Below are positions 12,855-24,350 of a stretch of 64,000 nucleotides of DNA, piece after piece. The DNA lies in the NCBI GenBank assembly GCA_963969595.1, contig OZ018411.1, forward strand, positions 5,272,501 to 5,336,500, in the 5' to 3' direction. The notes under the pieces are model-generated. The model made no database searches, had not been told where the DNA came from, and saw only the letters and a list, made by a program, of their open reading frames with translations. Source of the stretch: Neckera pumila. Taxonomy: Eukaryota; Streptophyta; Bryopsida; Hypnales; Neckeraceae. The stretch's first letter is position 1. Each line of letters starts with the position of its first letter. Position numbers and translations under genes: made by a program.

Positions 12855-14544
12855 TTGTAAAGTGTGTGCAATGAGGAACAAGAAGTCGGAGTTTGAGAAA
12901 ACTATAGGATAAAACTCCTTGAAGCACCTAAACTTGGGTCTGACGGAGTTTGGTGTTGTGTTTCTTTTGTATTGTTCATACAGTTAAGCCTTTCTTTGAC
13001 ACCCCTCATACAAACTGGGGGCCACTTTACAATTAACTCTAGTAGCCTTCCAAAGTTAAAGTATTAGGAACCATGAACACTGAATTGCAAGTGTTGTAAA
13101 ATTGACTTGTGAACATTGATTCTTTTGCTAAATGCACAATTTAAATGTGAGAGTATTGGTCCAATAGTAATCAATATTTTGAAAATTCAAAATTTAGTCT
13201 TATACTTTTCAATGTAGTGAGTGACCTAAGTCCATATATATTGTACAAACTAGATGTAACTTGCAACAGTTAAGGACTGAAGAGAAGGACACCGATATTG
13301 AGGGATGACTATGAAAGCCATGAAAAGAATGGGGCAAGCACACAAGGTAGATACTGCAAGGCAAGGACGCCTACAACATGATGGTTAAATGCATCTTCTT
13401 TCTTGCAAAGGTACGTAGTCTAGGTGTCACTTGAACCTACTTTTCGAAGCCCAACATAGGACCAACTACTTACTTCAAGTTATATAACTCTGTCTTTCTC
13501 TGATGGCTGAATGCTGCTGGTATTGACATTTAAAGTTTGACTGTAGGTTGAAGTGAAGTGAAAGCGCCTGGCCTTTTTGGCCGGCACCCATATGCAACTG
13601 GATGGGACCGACGTACGATGGATCCCTCCCAACCTCCCTTGGGAATGCGGCATGAGCGCAGGCGTCAGCAGCGTGGTCGAATCGGAGGGACAAGTCATCT
13701 CTTTGACTGCCCTTCTGAACGGCGAAGGGCATCTTGTCAGTCCCCTTCCCCTTCAGTTCCCAGCCAGTCTGCAGTAACTTAAGTTACTTAAATTCGAGGA
13801 AAGTAGTCCCAACCGCGGAGCTCCTGCAGCTCCTCTGCCCCCCCTGGAGTTCATTCCTCCTTCAAATTGAAATTGCATATACAGTGTATATATCCCTGGT
13901 GCTTTGCTTGTCGTTGCCCCTTCCCCTGCATGATCACTACTTCTCACGCCCATCCCTGGCATAGGCCCCCGATTGATCACGCGAGGGGCATGCCATTAAT
14001 TCAATTCAGTTATTTCCAATTCGATCGATCGCATGCTCCTTCCTTCGTCAGTCTCTCACTCAGATTTACCATCGCACAACGTATACTGAACCGTTACCAA
14101 CAGCAACTTGGCTAAATGTCTGGCGCTGAATCTTTAAACGAAAATCTACGATCACCCACTGCGAAATCACATAAGAAATTCATACAGTGGCAAAAGTTGG
14201 ATGTCAACAGATTGGCTCTCATACCCAAAGTGATCTGTCCAAATCTCTATAGTGGTATTCCAACCACATATATATTGGTTAAAATGCTGTAAGTGACGCA
14301 AATAGTATCCTCTACCTTGCATAGATTGTGAGATATTGACATGATTGGTTTTAGAGCTTAGTTTAATGAAACAAAGAAGCGGAAGTGATAGCTACCTTGG
14401 TACGTCGTACAGAGAATATGCAAAGAGCATATGCAAGAATGTAAGCACCTGGATGGTTGGCTGACGCTGCTGCCGTCTTCTGTAAGAACCCAAACAGTTG
14501 AGCAGATCGCACATACAAATCAGGCAGCTACACAGGCAAGAATC
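12855..14544. other. Spacer with a GC-richer island, no gene recognised
   Basis: 13540-14110 is richer in G+C and contains overlapping short frames on both strands (for example 13558-13782 plus, 13475-13732 minus). None has a recognisable domain. It could be a leader or promoter of an unseen transcript, or an RNA gene; nothing decides this. Confidence 0.35.
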
Positions 14545-14730
14545 ATACCATTCTCGGCCTTTTGGATTATCATGCGAGGTATCTGCTCTTATCAGTTTCA
14601 TATCTGAGGCTCATTAATCTAATTTTTCTCAGGGTGAATGTCCATTCAGCACCTGTGGGCATCGTCTTCTACCACCTTGGGTCGCGCAACCCTAATCCAT
14701 TTCCTGGGGACCCAACCAAAACCCAAACTG
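14545..14730 (+). ncRNA. U2 snRNA-like sequence, variant or pseudogene
   Basis: From 14545 it reads ATACC, then CTCGGCCTTTTGG (13 of 13 match to plant U2 stem-loop I), then a stretch at about 14579-14607 that matches the U2 stretch covering the end of the branch-site region and stem-loop IIa at 27 of 29 positions. An Sm-like site AATTTTTCT follows at 14621-14629. The branch-site-pairing GUAGUA of normal U2 is altered to GAGGTA, three bases are missing before it, and the stem-loop IIb hairpin is absent. The plant upstream element (RTCCCACATCG) and a TATA box at -30 were not seen. A dispersed pseudogene is most likely; a divergent expressed U2-like RNA is possible. Confidence 0.7.
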
Positions 14731-14803
14731 CACTTACAGCCATAGGAACTGCAATCATCGTTTCCTAATAAACTAAAAATGATCAGTTTACCAACCAAGA
14801 TAC

Positions 14804-15014
14804 GAGGTTGTAAAACCAGCAGGGCTTCTAAAATGGACGGATGCATCCATGGTGATCATTCGATCTAGGACCCACATTTATGTCCATTGTGCATGTCTTA
14901 ACACTTCTTTCAAAAAAAGTTAAAAAATGTATAGTGGATGTGCATTTATACCCTACGACGATCCCCATAAATAAATACGTCCATTTTAGAGCCTCCTGTT
15001 GGGTTTACAACCTC
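14804..15014. mobile_element. 211-bp MITE with ~35-bp terminal inverted repeats
   Basis: The left end begins GAGGTTGTAAAACCAGCAGG and continues with TTCTAAAATGGACG. The right end is its inverse, CGTCCATTTTAGAGC then CTCCTGTTGGGTTTACAACCTC. The centre is non-coding. No target duplication is obvious. It lies about 260 bp beyond the fucosyltransferase stop codon, so it could fall in that gene's 3' UTR. Confidence 0.65.
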
Positions 15015-15270
15015 CTGCAAATGGTTTCAAATATATGAAAGGAGATGTAGATGCAAGCTCTTGAGCACACATGCCTACCAAAAGAACCTATTTATCAAAG
15101 TGCAGATCGACCCCCCAAACTCAAAAATACAGAAAGGTTTAGATGACTGAGTAGAACAAAACCTGGTGGATGCATTTGCATCCATCAGCTGCATTGTTAG
15201 ACAGCTTCAAAAATTGTTATGCTGGTTACAGACCTTGCAACCCGTGTATGTACATTCACAAGCAACTGAA

Positions 15271-18200
15271 TTATTCTGGAGAAACTAACTGCAGCCCATC
15301 ACTTTCCTCTATGGGAAGACAGCGTCTCAGATAAGGCACAGAGTCCGGAATCTTCTTTCTGTGAAGATTGGCTTCATGGGGACAATCATACAGCGAGTGA
15401 GACGCCTGGTAGCAGAGGTCCACGGTCTGAGCGCGGACACATGAACCCTCCTTCCTCTTCACTTCCACAAACCAAGGAATGATGGCTCCATATGCCTGGG
15501 CCAAGCCTCCGAAGGTTGACAAGGGGGTGACGAGAAGCTCGTCCACGAAGCTCAACAACAGGATCTCCACCATCGCCATGTGGTCTTCCGCTCTACTAAA
15601 CCCTTGCTTTTCTCGGTGGGTCAGCTGGATGACCTTTACAGTCTGACCTTGGTACTCGTACATCCTCAGAAGCTCCTCAGAGAGAGTGGTGTGGAGTGAG
15701 GTCACCAGGACCCTAGTTCGTCTTCCAGTACGATCGCTTTCAGTTCCTTGCTCACCTACAGGTTTTGGAAGAATGTTATTCTCTGCTACACACTGCTTCA
15801 CGTGGTCATTCGCTCTCTTGTTGGCCCCTTGAAAATACACCTTTCGGCCATACAGAAACCGCACCTGTTCAATCACCAAATCGTCAGTTCAATCGTCCTC
15901 AACATCTCATAATGTATCAAGATTACAAATATTTTCTATTTCAAGAACTGCAGCTAGCAAGATGCTTATGTCGCTGAATGTTTGCTCACGAACCTGTTTC
16001 ATGAGGTCTAAACCCCTAAAGAACCAAGAAGACCAAATTGGGTCTCATGTTTTGTTTAAGAGATTTTGTTGGTCATACACGTGGGACTTACATTTGTCTA
16101 ATTTCTTGTATTTTACCAATACATCCAAAATTCTTCGCTGATTCTGATGAATAATAATTTGATCCCGTCTGAATTCTATTATTTTCATAATATGATCAAT
16201 CAAATTGGTAAGATTACAGCATGAACCCTTGGTTAATTGAAATGAGTCTTACACACTAGAGTGGATTGAAATGAAACTCTACTACGAAAAGCGCGCGCAC
16301 ACACCTGTATGCCGACTCGGCGATCAACATCATCAAAGAGCTCTTTATCATGCTGTTTCACTTGCCCCCACACGACATCTGTGGGAAGCATCAAACTCCG
16401 CAGCAAGTAGGTGAGAGTGAGAGATGGGTCGGGAAAAAGAGCCTCCAGTGCAGGTCGAAATGCAGGAACTGCGAACAGCTTCGGAAGAAAGTAGAGACAT
16501 CCAGTGAAATGCAACCACGTCGCCTCTGTTAAGAATGCTTGCTCGGTGTTGCAATAAAACCTCTTCACCTCAGGATCAGTGAATTCTAGTTTCACCGCAG
16601 AAGTAATTGGTGCAACAGCTTCGCCAGCTTTCCTGGCGTCAACGCCTATTGGAAACATGGAAGGTAATTGCTTAGTCACGTAAAAAGTACTACTTCAAAT
16701 CAGCTTCTGCAGGTAGAGCGCTACATGCTCATAGCTTTTCAGGCAGCTGTAAAATCCTAGCTACCTCCTCACTTCTGAATTCCGTTTTCACTTGCCCTTC
16801 CTAAAAATGAGTTTAATTGATGATTCCATGGAGTGCTCTACACTAACTGCACCTCAACAAACTCAAATCTCTAATCAAATCTGGCATTGGAGTTGCACAT
16901 CATGAGATACAGAGATTGGAAGAGGGTGAAACTCAACAATGCGACACTTGTATGGTCGATGAGGAGACACAAGAAAAGAATTCAGTACCCCGTGCAAAGT
17001 ACGTGCTTGATTTCCAAACTGGAGACTCCCAACCAGCCAACCTTCCGAGCATGGTGTTCTCCCAGCCGTGGCGTCCAGTAAGAGGAAAGTGCTGATCAAG
17101 CACCCAGCATGAGCCCACAAAAGGCTCGCACATGGTCCATGGGATATGCGAGTCCAGATTCATAAGGATGATTCGTTGTGTCAAGATGGCATATAGCATC
17201 GCCGAGGTCAAGAGCACCACCTTGTTGCCCAGGCCAACACCTCCCATTTCCATGATCAAGAATTTGCAGGTGGAGGTTGTAGCTCCGGATAGGAAGTATT
17301 CTGTGATGTTCCCGATGGTGCGCATGCACGTCCGGTGCAGAGCAGTGTACTCTTCGAGTACCAAATCCCAATGAGGGTTGGGATTCAACAGCTTTGCATA
17401 TGGCCGGCGCGCATATCGTGGACCTAGCTCTGTCCGCGCTGCGCAAGGGTTGAATCTCCTCCATGCCTTCCTTCGCAATCACAGCAACAGCACTCAGAAG
17501 CGATCAGAAGTGAACAAGACTCTGCGAGCAACTTCCTAGCTTGCCCTTGCATATGAGCTGGTTTGCAGTGGTCACCGATTCCTCTTTAGTAGAAGATGTC
17601 AAGCATTCAATTCAAGGAGTCCAGCACATTATTTAGAAAGCAAAAGCTGACCACATTATATGCTCCTTTAAATCACTAACTTCACTAACTTCACTCCGAT
17701 CGGACGTCACAGATGAATTATACAACAAAGGCACCTAGAAAAAGAAGAAGAGCAGTGACATAAGACTGCAAGCAAATTTCTTGAGCTTGCAAATGTGCAT
17801 CTTGGCGAGCGTAACCAATTCCAGGCTGTGAAGTATCAATACAAGCGAGAACACAGGGAGGCCAGCATAAAATTTAAAAGTGCAGGTGACCACAAGATTC
17901 TCCCTTCAATCATGGACTCTATCACTGCATTCGACTCAGATCGAATCCCGCATCACCGATGAGGCGTACGGCATCGTAATCCAAACTAGAGTTCATCTTC
18001 GCCAATACTGCTCAGAACAAACCCTAAACTCGTACTGCAAGCTCTGTCCACGAAGCGATCAATCTGCTTCAAAACAATTCTCAAGCCAAGAGCCTGCGAT
18101 TGATTGATACCTGAGCATCGCTATCGGTGAAGCTGACATTCCGGTACCGCGAAGCTGCGGCGGTGGCGCTCCGTAGGGCGCCAACCAAAGCCTGCACGGG

Positions 18201-18431
18201 AGTTGCACCCACATTGCCCACGAGCGGAATCACAGGCTCCCTCGCAGGAAATCCATTCCAGCTGCGCAACGCGAAAGGATGGAGTCGCGACAGCGTGAAT
18301 GCGAAACAGAGGAAGAGAAGGAATGCAGGCACCAGGAGGAAGCGCGGTGCCCTGCGGGTCGTGCCCTTCATGTTCCTTCTGTTGAGCACCATCACCAAAA
18401 CAATTTTTAACAGCCGAATTCTCCCAACCAT
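15271..18431 (-). CDS. FUT-like: GT37 (xyloglucan-type) fucosyltransferase, 4 exons, 577 aa
   Basis: Exons on the minus strand in order: 18431-18111, 17466-16989, 16645-16305, 15864-15271; phases agree and total 1734 nt with TAA. The length is near Arabidopsis FUT1 (558 aa). Residues 31-47 form a hydrophobic signal anchor after a basic N-terminus, giving a type II Golgi topology; an alternative start is Met21. Family blocks are in order: FNPC (112-115), GLGNK at 185-189 (usually GLGNR), EPFVGSCWVLDQHFP, FYCNTEQAF, LFPD, the GIQVRF junction at exon 3/4 (378-383), VLVTSLH, LLLSFVDELLVTPLSTFGG (ending 500), and conserved C-terminal Cys residues. GT37 enzymes transfer fucose from GDP-fucose to cell-wall polymers such as xyloglucan or arabinogalactan proteins; the acceptor here cannot be told. 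It diverges from the acid phosphatase gene at 19499. Intron 3 holds a MITE (16009-16236). Confidence 0.93.
16009..16236. mobile_element. ~228-bp TTAA-type MITE in fucosyltransferase intron 3
   Basis: The left end TAAACCCCTAAAGAACC and the right end GAACCCTTGGTTAA fit the window's TTAACCCYWAAAG terminus pattern with erosion. ATGATCAATCAAATTGGTAA near the right end is shared with the DA1-like intron 1 repeat. It lies wholly within the intron 15865-16304. Confidence 0.5.
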
Positions 18432-19498
18432 TTTCCATCGGTCTGCATTGTTCGATCAACTAAGCACTTCGATCAACACCAGAGGGCGCTATGCCGAAAT
18501 GAAGTGCCTCATTAGCAGTGTTAGGCCAGGAGCACTTATTGTTGCAATACCAATTCCCGAGACGAGAATAAACAAATGACGGAAGGGAGCAGCCGAAGAA
18601 TAGGCCACCTCCAGCAACTCCTGCCCTTCCATTGACACTGCCATGTTACTACATTCGGCATCTGGGAACGAAGGATCGCCACGAGCTATTCCATGTGAAT
18701 GTGAATGTGAATGCTAAGGTAAGGCGGTGCTCGTCCAGGATTGTCCGGGACTGTCCTGGTAAGAACCACAAGAACAACATCAATACAACGCTGTCATCAT
18801 CATGAACCCAAAGCTGCAGTCACATTGCAAATTGCTCTCCACCCACTCCCGACTGTGCTGCGTTTTTTCTTTTTCAGCCTTTACTCCCCCCTCGCTCTGT
18901 TTCCTTCGTCATCTTTCAATTTCAATCTCATGCATTCTCTATTAACACTGCGATAGATCCTCAGGTCTCTTAATTCCATCGTGAGGACATGTTTCCAGAG
19001 AGCGGTCGGCATTGAGAGTACCTAGGGTTTCCTTTCGATTTAGGTTAAATTCTCTACACTCTTCAAGATCTATTTCTCCTACACTGCTCACGGAGGTTGG
19101 ATCTGTGGCGAAAGAAGAAACAGATGTATGCGGATTAACTCAACAGGCTCAAATTAGGTTCTATTAATTTTTCCTCAAATTCATTTATTCTTGACCAGCA
19201 CATACGATTTTCACTAATTCTGGTGATAGAAAAAAATTGGCCTGTCTGAATTAGACGGGGATTATTCGTCTTCAACGACAGATCCTCGGTCCTGTAGGGT
19301 TAACTACCGCTTTCCTTGTAATCAATGCCATGCGAAACGTTGCTGATGAGGGTTGACGGGGGATGCAGGATGGAGGGGACTAGTATTCTCCCCAGCTCTT
19401 GCAATTCTTGTCCACTTCGGTCATCGCAAGTGCAGATGTTGCATCGCGCGTGGTCACGGACATACTGAGCCCTAATTGAATATTTGAGCCGGATTGAA
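18432..19498. promoter_or_regulatory. Divergent intergenic region between GT37 and acid phosphatase genes
   Basis: About 1.07 kb separates the two start codons, which point away from each other. It must hold both promoters and leaders. A CT-rich tract lies near 18863-18935, a (TGTGAA)n run at about 18697-18715 and a 169-bp TTAA-type MITE at 19135-19303. No TATA box could be assigned with confidence. Confidence 0.5.
19135..19303. mobile_element. 169-bp TTAA-flanked MITE in a divergent promoter
   Basis: The left end TTAACTCAACAGGCTC and the inverse of the right end, TTAACCCTACAGGACC, match at 12 of 16 positions. An internal TTGGCC-TGTCTGAATTAG-like segment resembles sequence in the DA1-like intron. 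It lies 196 bp before the acid phosphatase start codon. Confidence 0.55.
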
Positions 19499-21796
19499 AT
19501 GGTACCTTTGGGCGACATCAACACTTCTTCAGCCGCACCGTCGGTCTCCGACGCGCAGTCCCCGTCCTCCTTCCCGAGCTATGGACTGGAGGATGCATTG
19601 GAGGCCCGAAGGTCCCCCAATCCTTCCTCTTTGCGCAGCAGTCGAATGAATTCCAGAGACTCCCTCCTTAGCAGCCGGCTCACCTCTTCGCGTAAGCGAC
19701 ATTGCCATTGTTTTCCTGTCTTCTTTCGATTTCAATGTCCTCTGCTTGATTGCGTCCGGACAGAGTCAAAAATCTTGGTCTCGCCATCGTCTATTTTAAA
19801 TTTTGAGTGCCAGCAATGTCTTCGCTACCCCCTTGATGGAGGCGACATCCAGCCCTTCTGAATGGCACAGATTGGACAAGTTTCTATGTTCCGGTACGCA
19901 ATTGTGGTGACTGGATCTCGCGTGTGTGAACCCAAGCAGTCATAGCTTTGAAACTTTATCATTGTCCTGTAGAGATTGTTGCGTATAAGGAATTGCAGCA
20001 TCAAGAATTCTTCATACATGGGTATGAAGAATTTCACGTACAAGAGTAGGTCATATCTGCTTTCCTGATTCTGACTGCATTACCAGGAAGGTGGATCCAG
20101 TATGCTTTGAACTGGATTTTCAGTCGAATTAAGACTCGTTCAGGAAATTTTAGACTGCACCATAAAGAGAATCATCCTGGGGAAGGTCTGCCTATGTCAC
20201 AGTGATCATACTGGGATTCCATGTGAAGAGGCTTGCATATGATGAGGGTGACCACCGACCCCACCCACCCCTTGAATCTTAAGTGAAGCTTCTCTTTTTG
20301 ACGTATATGCCTGATTTTACCGAAAACTCTGTTTCTGTAGTTGCTATGATTTTTTGAGTCAGTTCAAGTGAAGTAGTTGGGGCCTACATTCTTGACAAAG
20401 GTGGCAATATGCCATAGCAACCTCGATATAATGCCAGCTCCAATATTTCTTCTAGCTACCAAAATCGGGACCACCTACTGAGGGCATGACTTTATCCGTT
20501 TAAAGAAAAACTCAGCATTTGTTGTTGTTTTGGGGTTGCCTTGGACTGTGCAGCATTTGGCTTAAGGAACGCCTTCTTCCAAGTAGATGATGTGGGAGTC
20601 TACTTCTCAAGGGCGGCAATCACAGTCGCGATTGGCATTGTGGGGATCATTGGGATTATTCTTCTGACTCTCGTCGTCACCCTAGGGGGCAAATGCCACA
20701 AGCATCCCGGGGTCAATTCCTGCGCAAGTTTCAACCTCAATTCTGAGATCAACAATCTACAGGGCTACTTTCTGCCACCGGAATGTTCAAGTTTTGTTGC
20801 ACGGTATGTGGACTCCGGTCAGTACCATGTGGATTTCGCGGTGTCTGTTGAAGCTGCCAGGCAGTATTTGAACACACTCCAGGTACAAAACGATGGACGA
20901 GACCTGGTTGTATTGGACATTGACGAGACTTCCTTGTCCAACATGCCTTACTACGCTCATCACCATTATGGGTGAGTTTCCCTGGGACGTAGCCATTGAA
21001 ATTAGGGTTACGTTATCATGCTGGGCTGCAATATTTTCGTCATTGCTTTTCACTGTAAGACTCCTGGAAATCACTGAGCAAGAGACGGTGTTGCTCCTAT
21101 TCTGACGCTGTCACGTTTGGTTGATCAGTGTAGAAGCATGGAATGAATTGTCGTGGAGAGTATGGGTGGACAGTGCGATTGCCCCAGCATTAGATCCAAT
21201 GTTGTCCCTGTACACAGACCTACGGTCTCAGAATTGGAGCGTAGCTTTCATCACAGGAAGGTCAGAGTCCATGGGCCCGAAGACCGCCCTGAACCTTCAT
21301 AATGCTGGGTATAGAGACTGGACGACTCTCATTTTAAGGTCTATTCACTCAATCCTCTCTTATTGCACATACTCTAATTGCCCGTTCACAAGGGTCTCTC
21401 ATGTTGTGTATAAATCTGATTGGACAGTTTCCACATGCAAGTTGTGAACACATATTAGAGTGCATTTCCAAGCCCATTTAATCCCGGAAGCAGTAACTCT
21501 AAGAAGTAAGGAAATCAAATTTTAAAGTAGATGTGTGCATTCTTTCTATTAATGGAGTGCATACCAATTTTTCTTTTCATACCAAGTTAACTCTTAATTA
21601 ATTCTTTTTCAAATACAGGACTCCAGAGGAGGAGAAGTTAACTGCTGTTCAGTACAAGTCCAAGTACCGAAGAAGGCTAGCAAACGAAGGCTACCGCATA
21701 AGAAGCTCATTGGGTGACCAGTGGAGCGATCTCAAGGGGGAAAGTACCGGGGAACGCACCTTCAAGATGCCTAACCCTATGTACTACATACACTAG
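19499..21796 (+). CDS. HAD subfamily IIIB (class B-like) acid phosphatase, membrane-anchored, 4 exons, 332 aa
   Basis: Exons: 19499-19691, 20554-20971, 21129-21338, 21619-21796; phases agree and total 999 nt with TAG. Residues 1-64 are a Ser/Pro/Arg-rich, probably cytosolic tail. Residues 85-108 form one transmembrane helix (VAIGIVGIIGIILLTLVVTL). The phosphatase domain follows: HAD motif I DIDET at 186-190 with nucleophile D186 and acid D188, motif II threonine in FITGRSE (T246), and motif IV-type GDQWSDL at 306-312. This is the plant VSP/acid-phosphatase family. The type II anchor suggests endomembrane or cell-surface hydrolysis of phosphomonoesters; the substrate is unknown. The start was chosen as the first ATG in the open frame. 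The gene is head to head with the GT37 gene. The only doubtful part is exon 1, which lacks conserved motifs. Confidence 0.9.
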
Positions 21797-23972
21797 TGAG
21801 TGATCTTCATTCTATGTGGAGTGCGAGACATGTCCATTTGAGACATTTAATCGTTGTCTGTATGATATTCGAGCTTTGGGGTGGGTTTGTGAACTTAGAT
21901 AGCACACGGATGAGATATTAGATCAAGTTTACTCAAATTACAACTCAAACTTAAATGCAGTTGTATCTGTCATTCACATCACATGGGATTAGCTCAAATC
22001 ATGGCTTCGTTTTGTCACAACTAAATGTTCACAAGCTGGGTTACCAAACCATGCAAAGCACATGTGACAAAATGCATGTGACAAAATGCTTGAGCCTGCA
22101 AAATTGTGTAGAGTGGTTTGTTTCTAATCTGTCATTTTGTAGCAATAATAAATTATTCTAGCACCTATTTACTAATGAGTGTAACAATTGCAAAATAATC
22201 TACTTTCAGCCACGAACATTGAGACTAGAATATTGAACTTGAGTTTGGTCAACTTATGTTGTTCTGTTTCTCCAATGAGGTACGTTTTGTTTATCAACTT
22301 GCAATATCTCTGTGAGTGTTGAAAGTTAGTGTTCTGAAGAGAATCTTTGAGAGTTTTTGTTGATCAGACTGTATATACACTGCTTCTCAAGAGGTGAGGG
22401 CGGAAATTACTTTCCTTGTTAAATTGTTCAATGTCACTGGCCCTTACTCAACTAATTTTAATCAACTAGACACTGTATCGTCCGCCCTTTGTCAAAGTTA
22501 TTATTTTGGGGGCCCAGTTTCATGGGACCCAGAAATTTGAAAAATTAGCACACGCAATGAACGGTTATTAGCATGCTTGCAAAAAATCAATTCAAGCTAG
22601 AAATCGTATTCAACATTACAGGAACATTTTTCGCTGCATTTTTCGCTGCATTCTATTCAGGGACAAACCATAAAATATCTTCAAAGTTTGAATAAAGAGA
22701 CGTCTTTCAGCGGGCTACCAAAGCACACTTTCCATGAAGAGAGAAACGGCTGTTCTCAATAATTTAACTCCTTGGACGAACATGCACTCTCTGGCCAGGT
22801 CAATGCGCAGATTGCGAGCAGGTCTTTGCATTTTGTCAATTAAATTACACAGTAAGTTCATTTGTCTGCAAAGTTGGACACTCAAATGTCTGGATTGTGG
22901 GCCTGACCATGGCGTGATGGTGACCAACATCATGTACCCAATTGTCCAAATGATGCCACTTATTGTTTTTGCTTGCTACAGTTGTAAACTAACTAAGGTG
23001 GGCACCCCCAAAATCACCACTTTCTGTAAGGTAGATGTGCTAATCACCGCACAGACAAATTTTGAAATCTTCTTGTGAACAAATTTCAAGTCTGTTTTCC
23101 TTGAAATTTGGTGCAACTGTAAATCTTGTGAAGAAAGGTCTGATTTTTATTTTTTTAAATTGAACAACCCTTCATTGCAAAATGTGCAATGTCTGTGCGG
23201 TGGTTGGAAAAAGCGTTCCCTCAACGTGTGGTTCACTTACGTCCATAGTGTGTGATCAATGTCCGGTTCTAGAGAGTGTGCAGTGATTAGCATGTTTACT
23301 TTAGCTACTATTATTACACTAGTCAAATTTTCATATTTTCTTATTGGCAAGTCAAAAGAAGGTTTCAATGCAGCAAAGAACATAACATTTGGCAACTATA
23401 TGCAAAAGTTTTAAAGGTGAAAGTTTTATAGTAGAAGTTCTAAAATCATTTCTTCCATGTAGGTACATATTGATTTTGGAGTTGGATACAAAGTGATGAT
23501 GGCAGTTTCAAGTGAGTGGCGCCACTGGGGGTGCCCTCTTTGGAAATGGTACTATGCCACATTATTTTGGTGATGTCTTACTTCGAGCATTTGAGGCTTG
23601 TAATTTCATTGGATGGTGCATGTCATTCAACGAGCAAAAGTCATTAAATAAAGAAGTTAACACCTATAGATGCATATTGGATAGGTGTTCCTAAGTGAGT
23701 CTAGATGTGCTGAGGTTGTGATAAGCCATGGAACTTTCAAGGCCAACACAATCTCCAAATAGGGGCACCTTTTGCACTACATACTTGCATCTACATCCCC
23801 CATAATTAAGGGAAATACAAAAAATTCTGACACTTTAAATGTTGAGTATGTTTTTTCCTAGTAGAATGGTCAGACTTCTAACTATTTTTGTTAGCAAATC
23901 AAAGAAATTTCTAAAGCACTGTAGAATGCATTATTTGGATATTGTGTACTAAAATTAAAAGAATTCAAACTT
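21797..23972. other. Spacer after the acid phosphatase gene, no gene seen
   Basis: AT-rich with scattered short frames (for example 22734-23078 plus, 23512-23694 plus) that show no family signature. The first few hundred bases should be the 3' UTR and terminator of the acid phosphatase gene. Confidence 0.45.
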
Positions 23973-24350
23973 TTAATTCCTAAAGTCCCATTGTTCCTTC
24001 ATGACAATAAAGATTCAAGCAAGTCCTATAATCTCAATTTTTGGCACAATGTTTCTAAACTTTTGTTAAGATAGAAAAATACAATAGCTTTCTAAAAATA
24101 TCATTTTTCTATAAATCAATGCCTTGGAGAAAAAGTTATACCATCCTAAGTGCAAATTTGAACTCACTAGGTAGCAAATTAAATACACATAAACTTGAAA
24201 TTTAAACTTTAAAATTTTTCCAGTCATAGATTATATTTTTTCTACATGGAAAGCTTTGATTCATTCCATTTGGATTGATGATGTGAAAGTTATGGAGCTT
24301 CTTATTTTGTGGGGGGTGAATGCAAGAAAAACTTGTACCATTTGTTGCAT
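23973..24350 (+). mobile_element. Truncated family A element (A5)
   Basis: It starts TTAATTCCTAAAGTCCC and follows family A in the A1 orientation (CCCATTGTTCCTTCATGA, then a TTCATTCCATTTGGATTGAT-like segment near 24265) before diverging after about 24340. The right terminus was not found. Confidence 0.55.

Noticed and set aside
13540..14110. GC-rich patch considered as a microRNA precursor or first exon
   Set aside because: No long fold-back arm, no known plant microRNA sequence and no frame joining a downstream exon could be seen.
16887..17374. Plus-strand frames opposite the fucosyltransferase exon 2
   Set aside because: Shadows of the real minus-strand coding exon, with no domain of their own.
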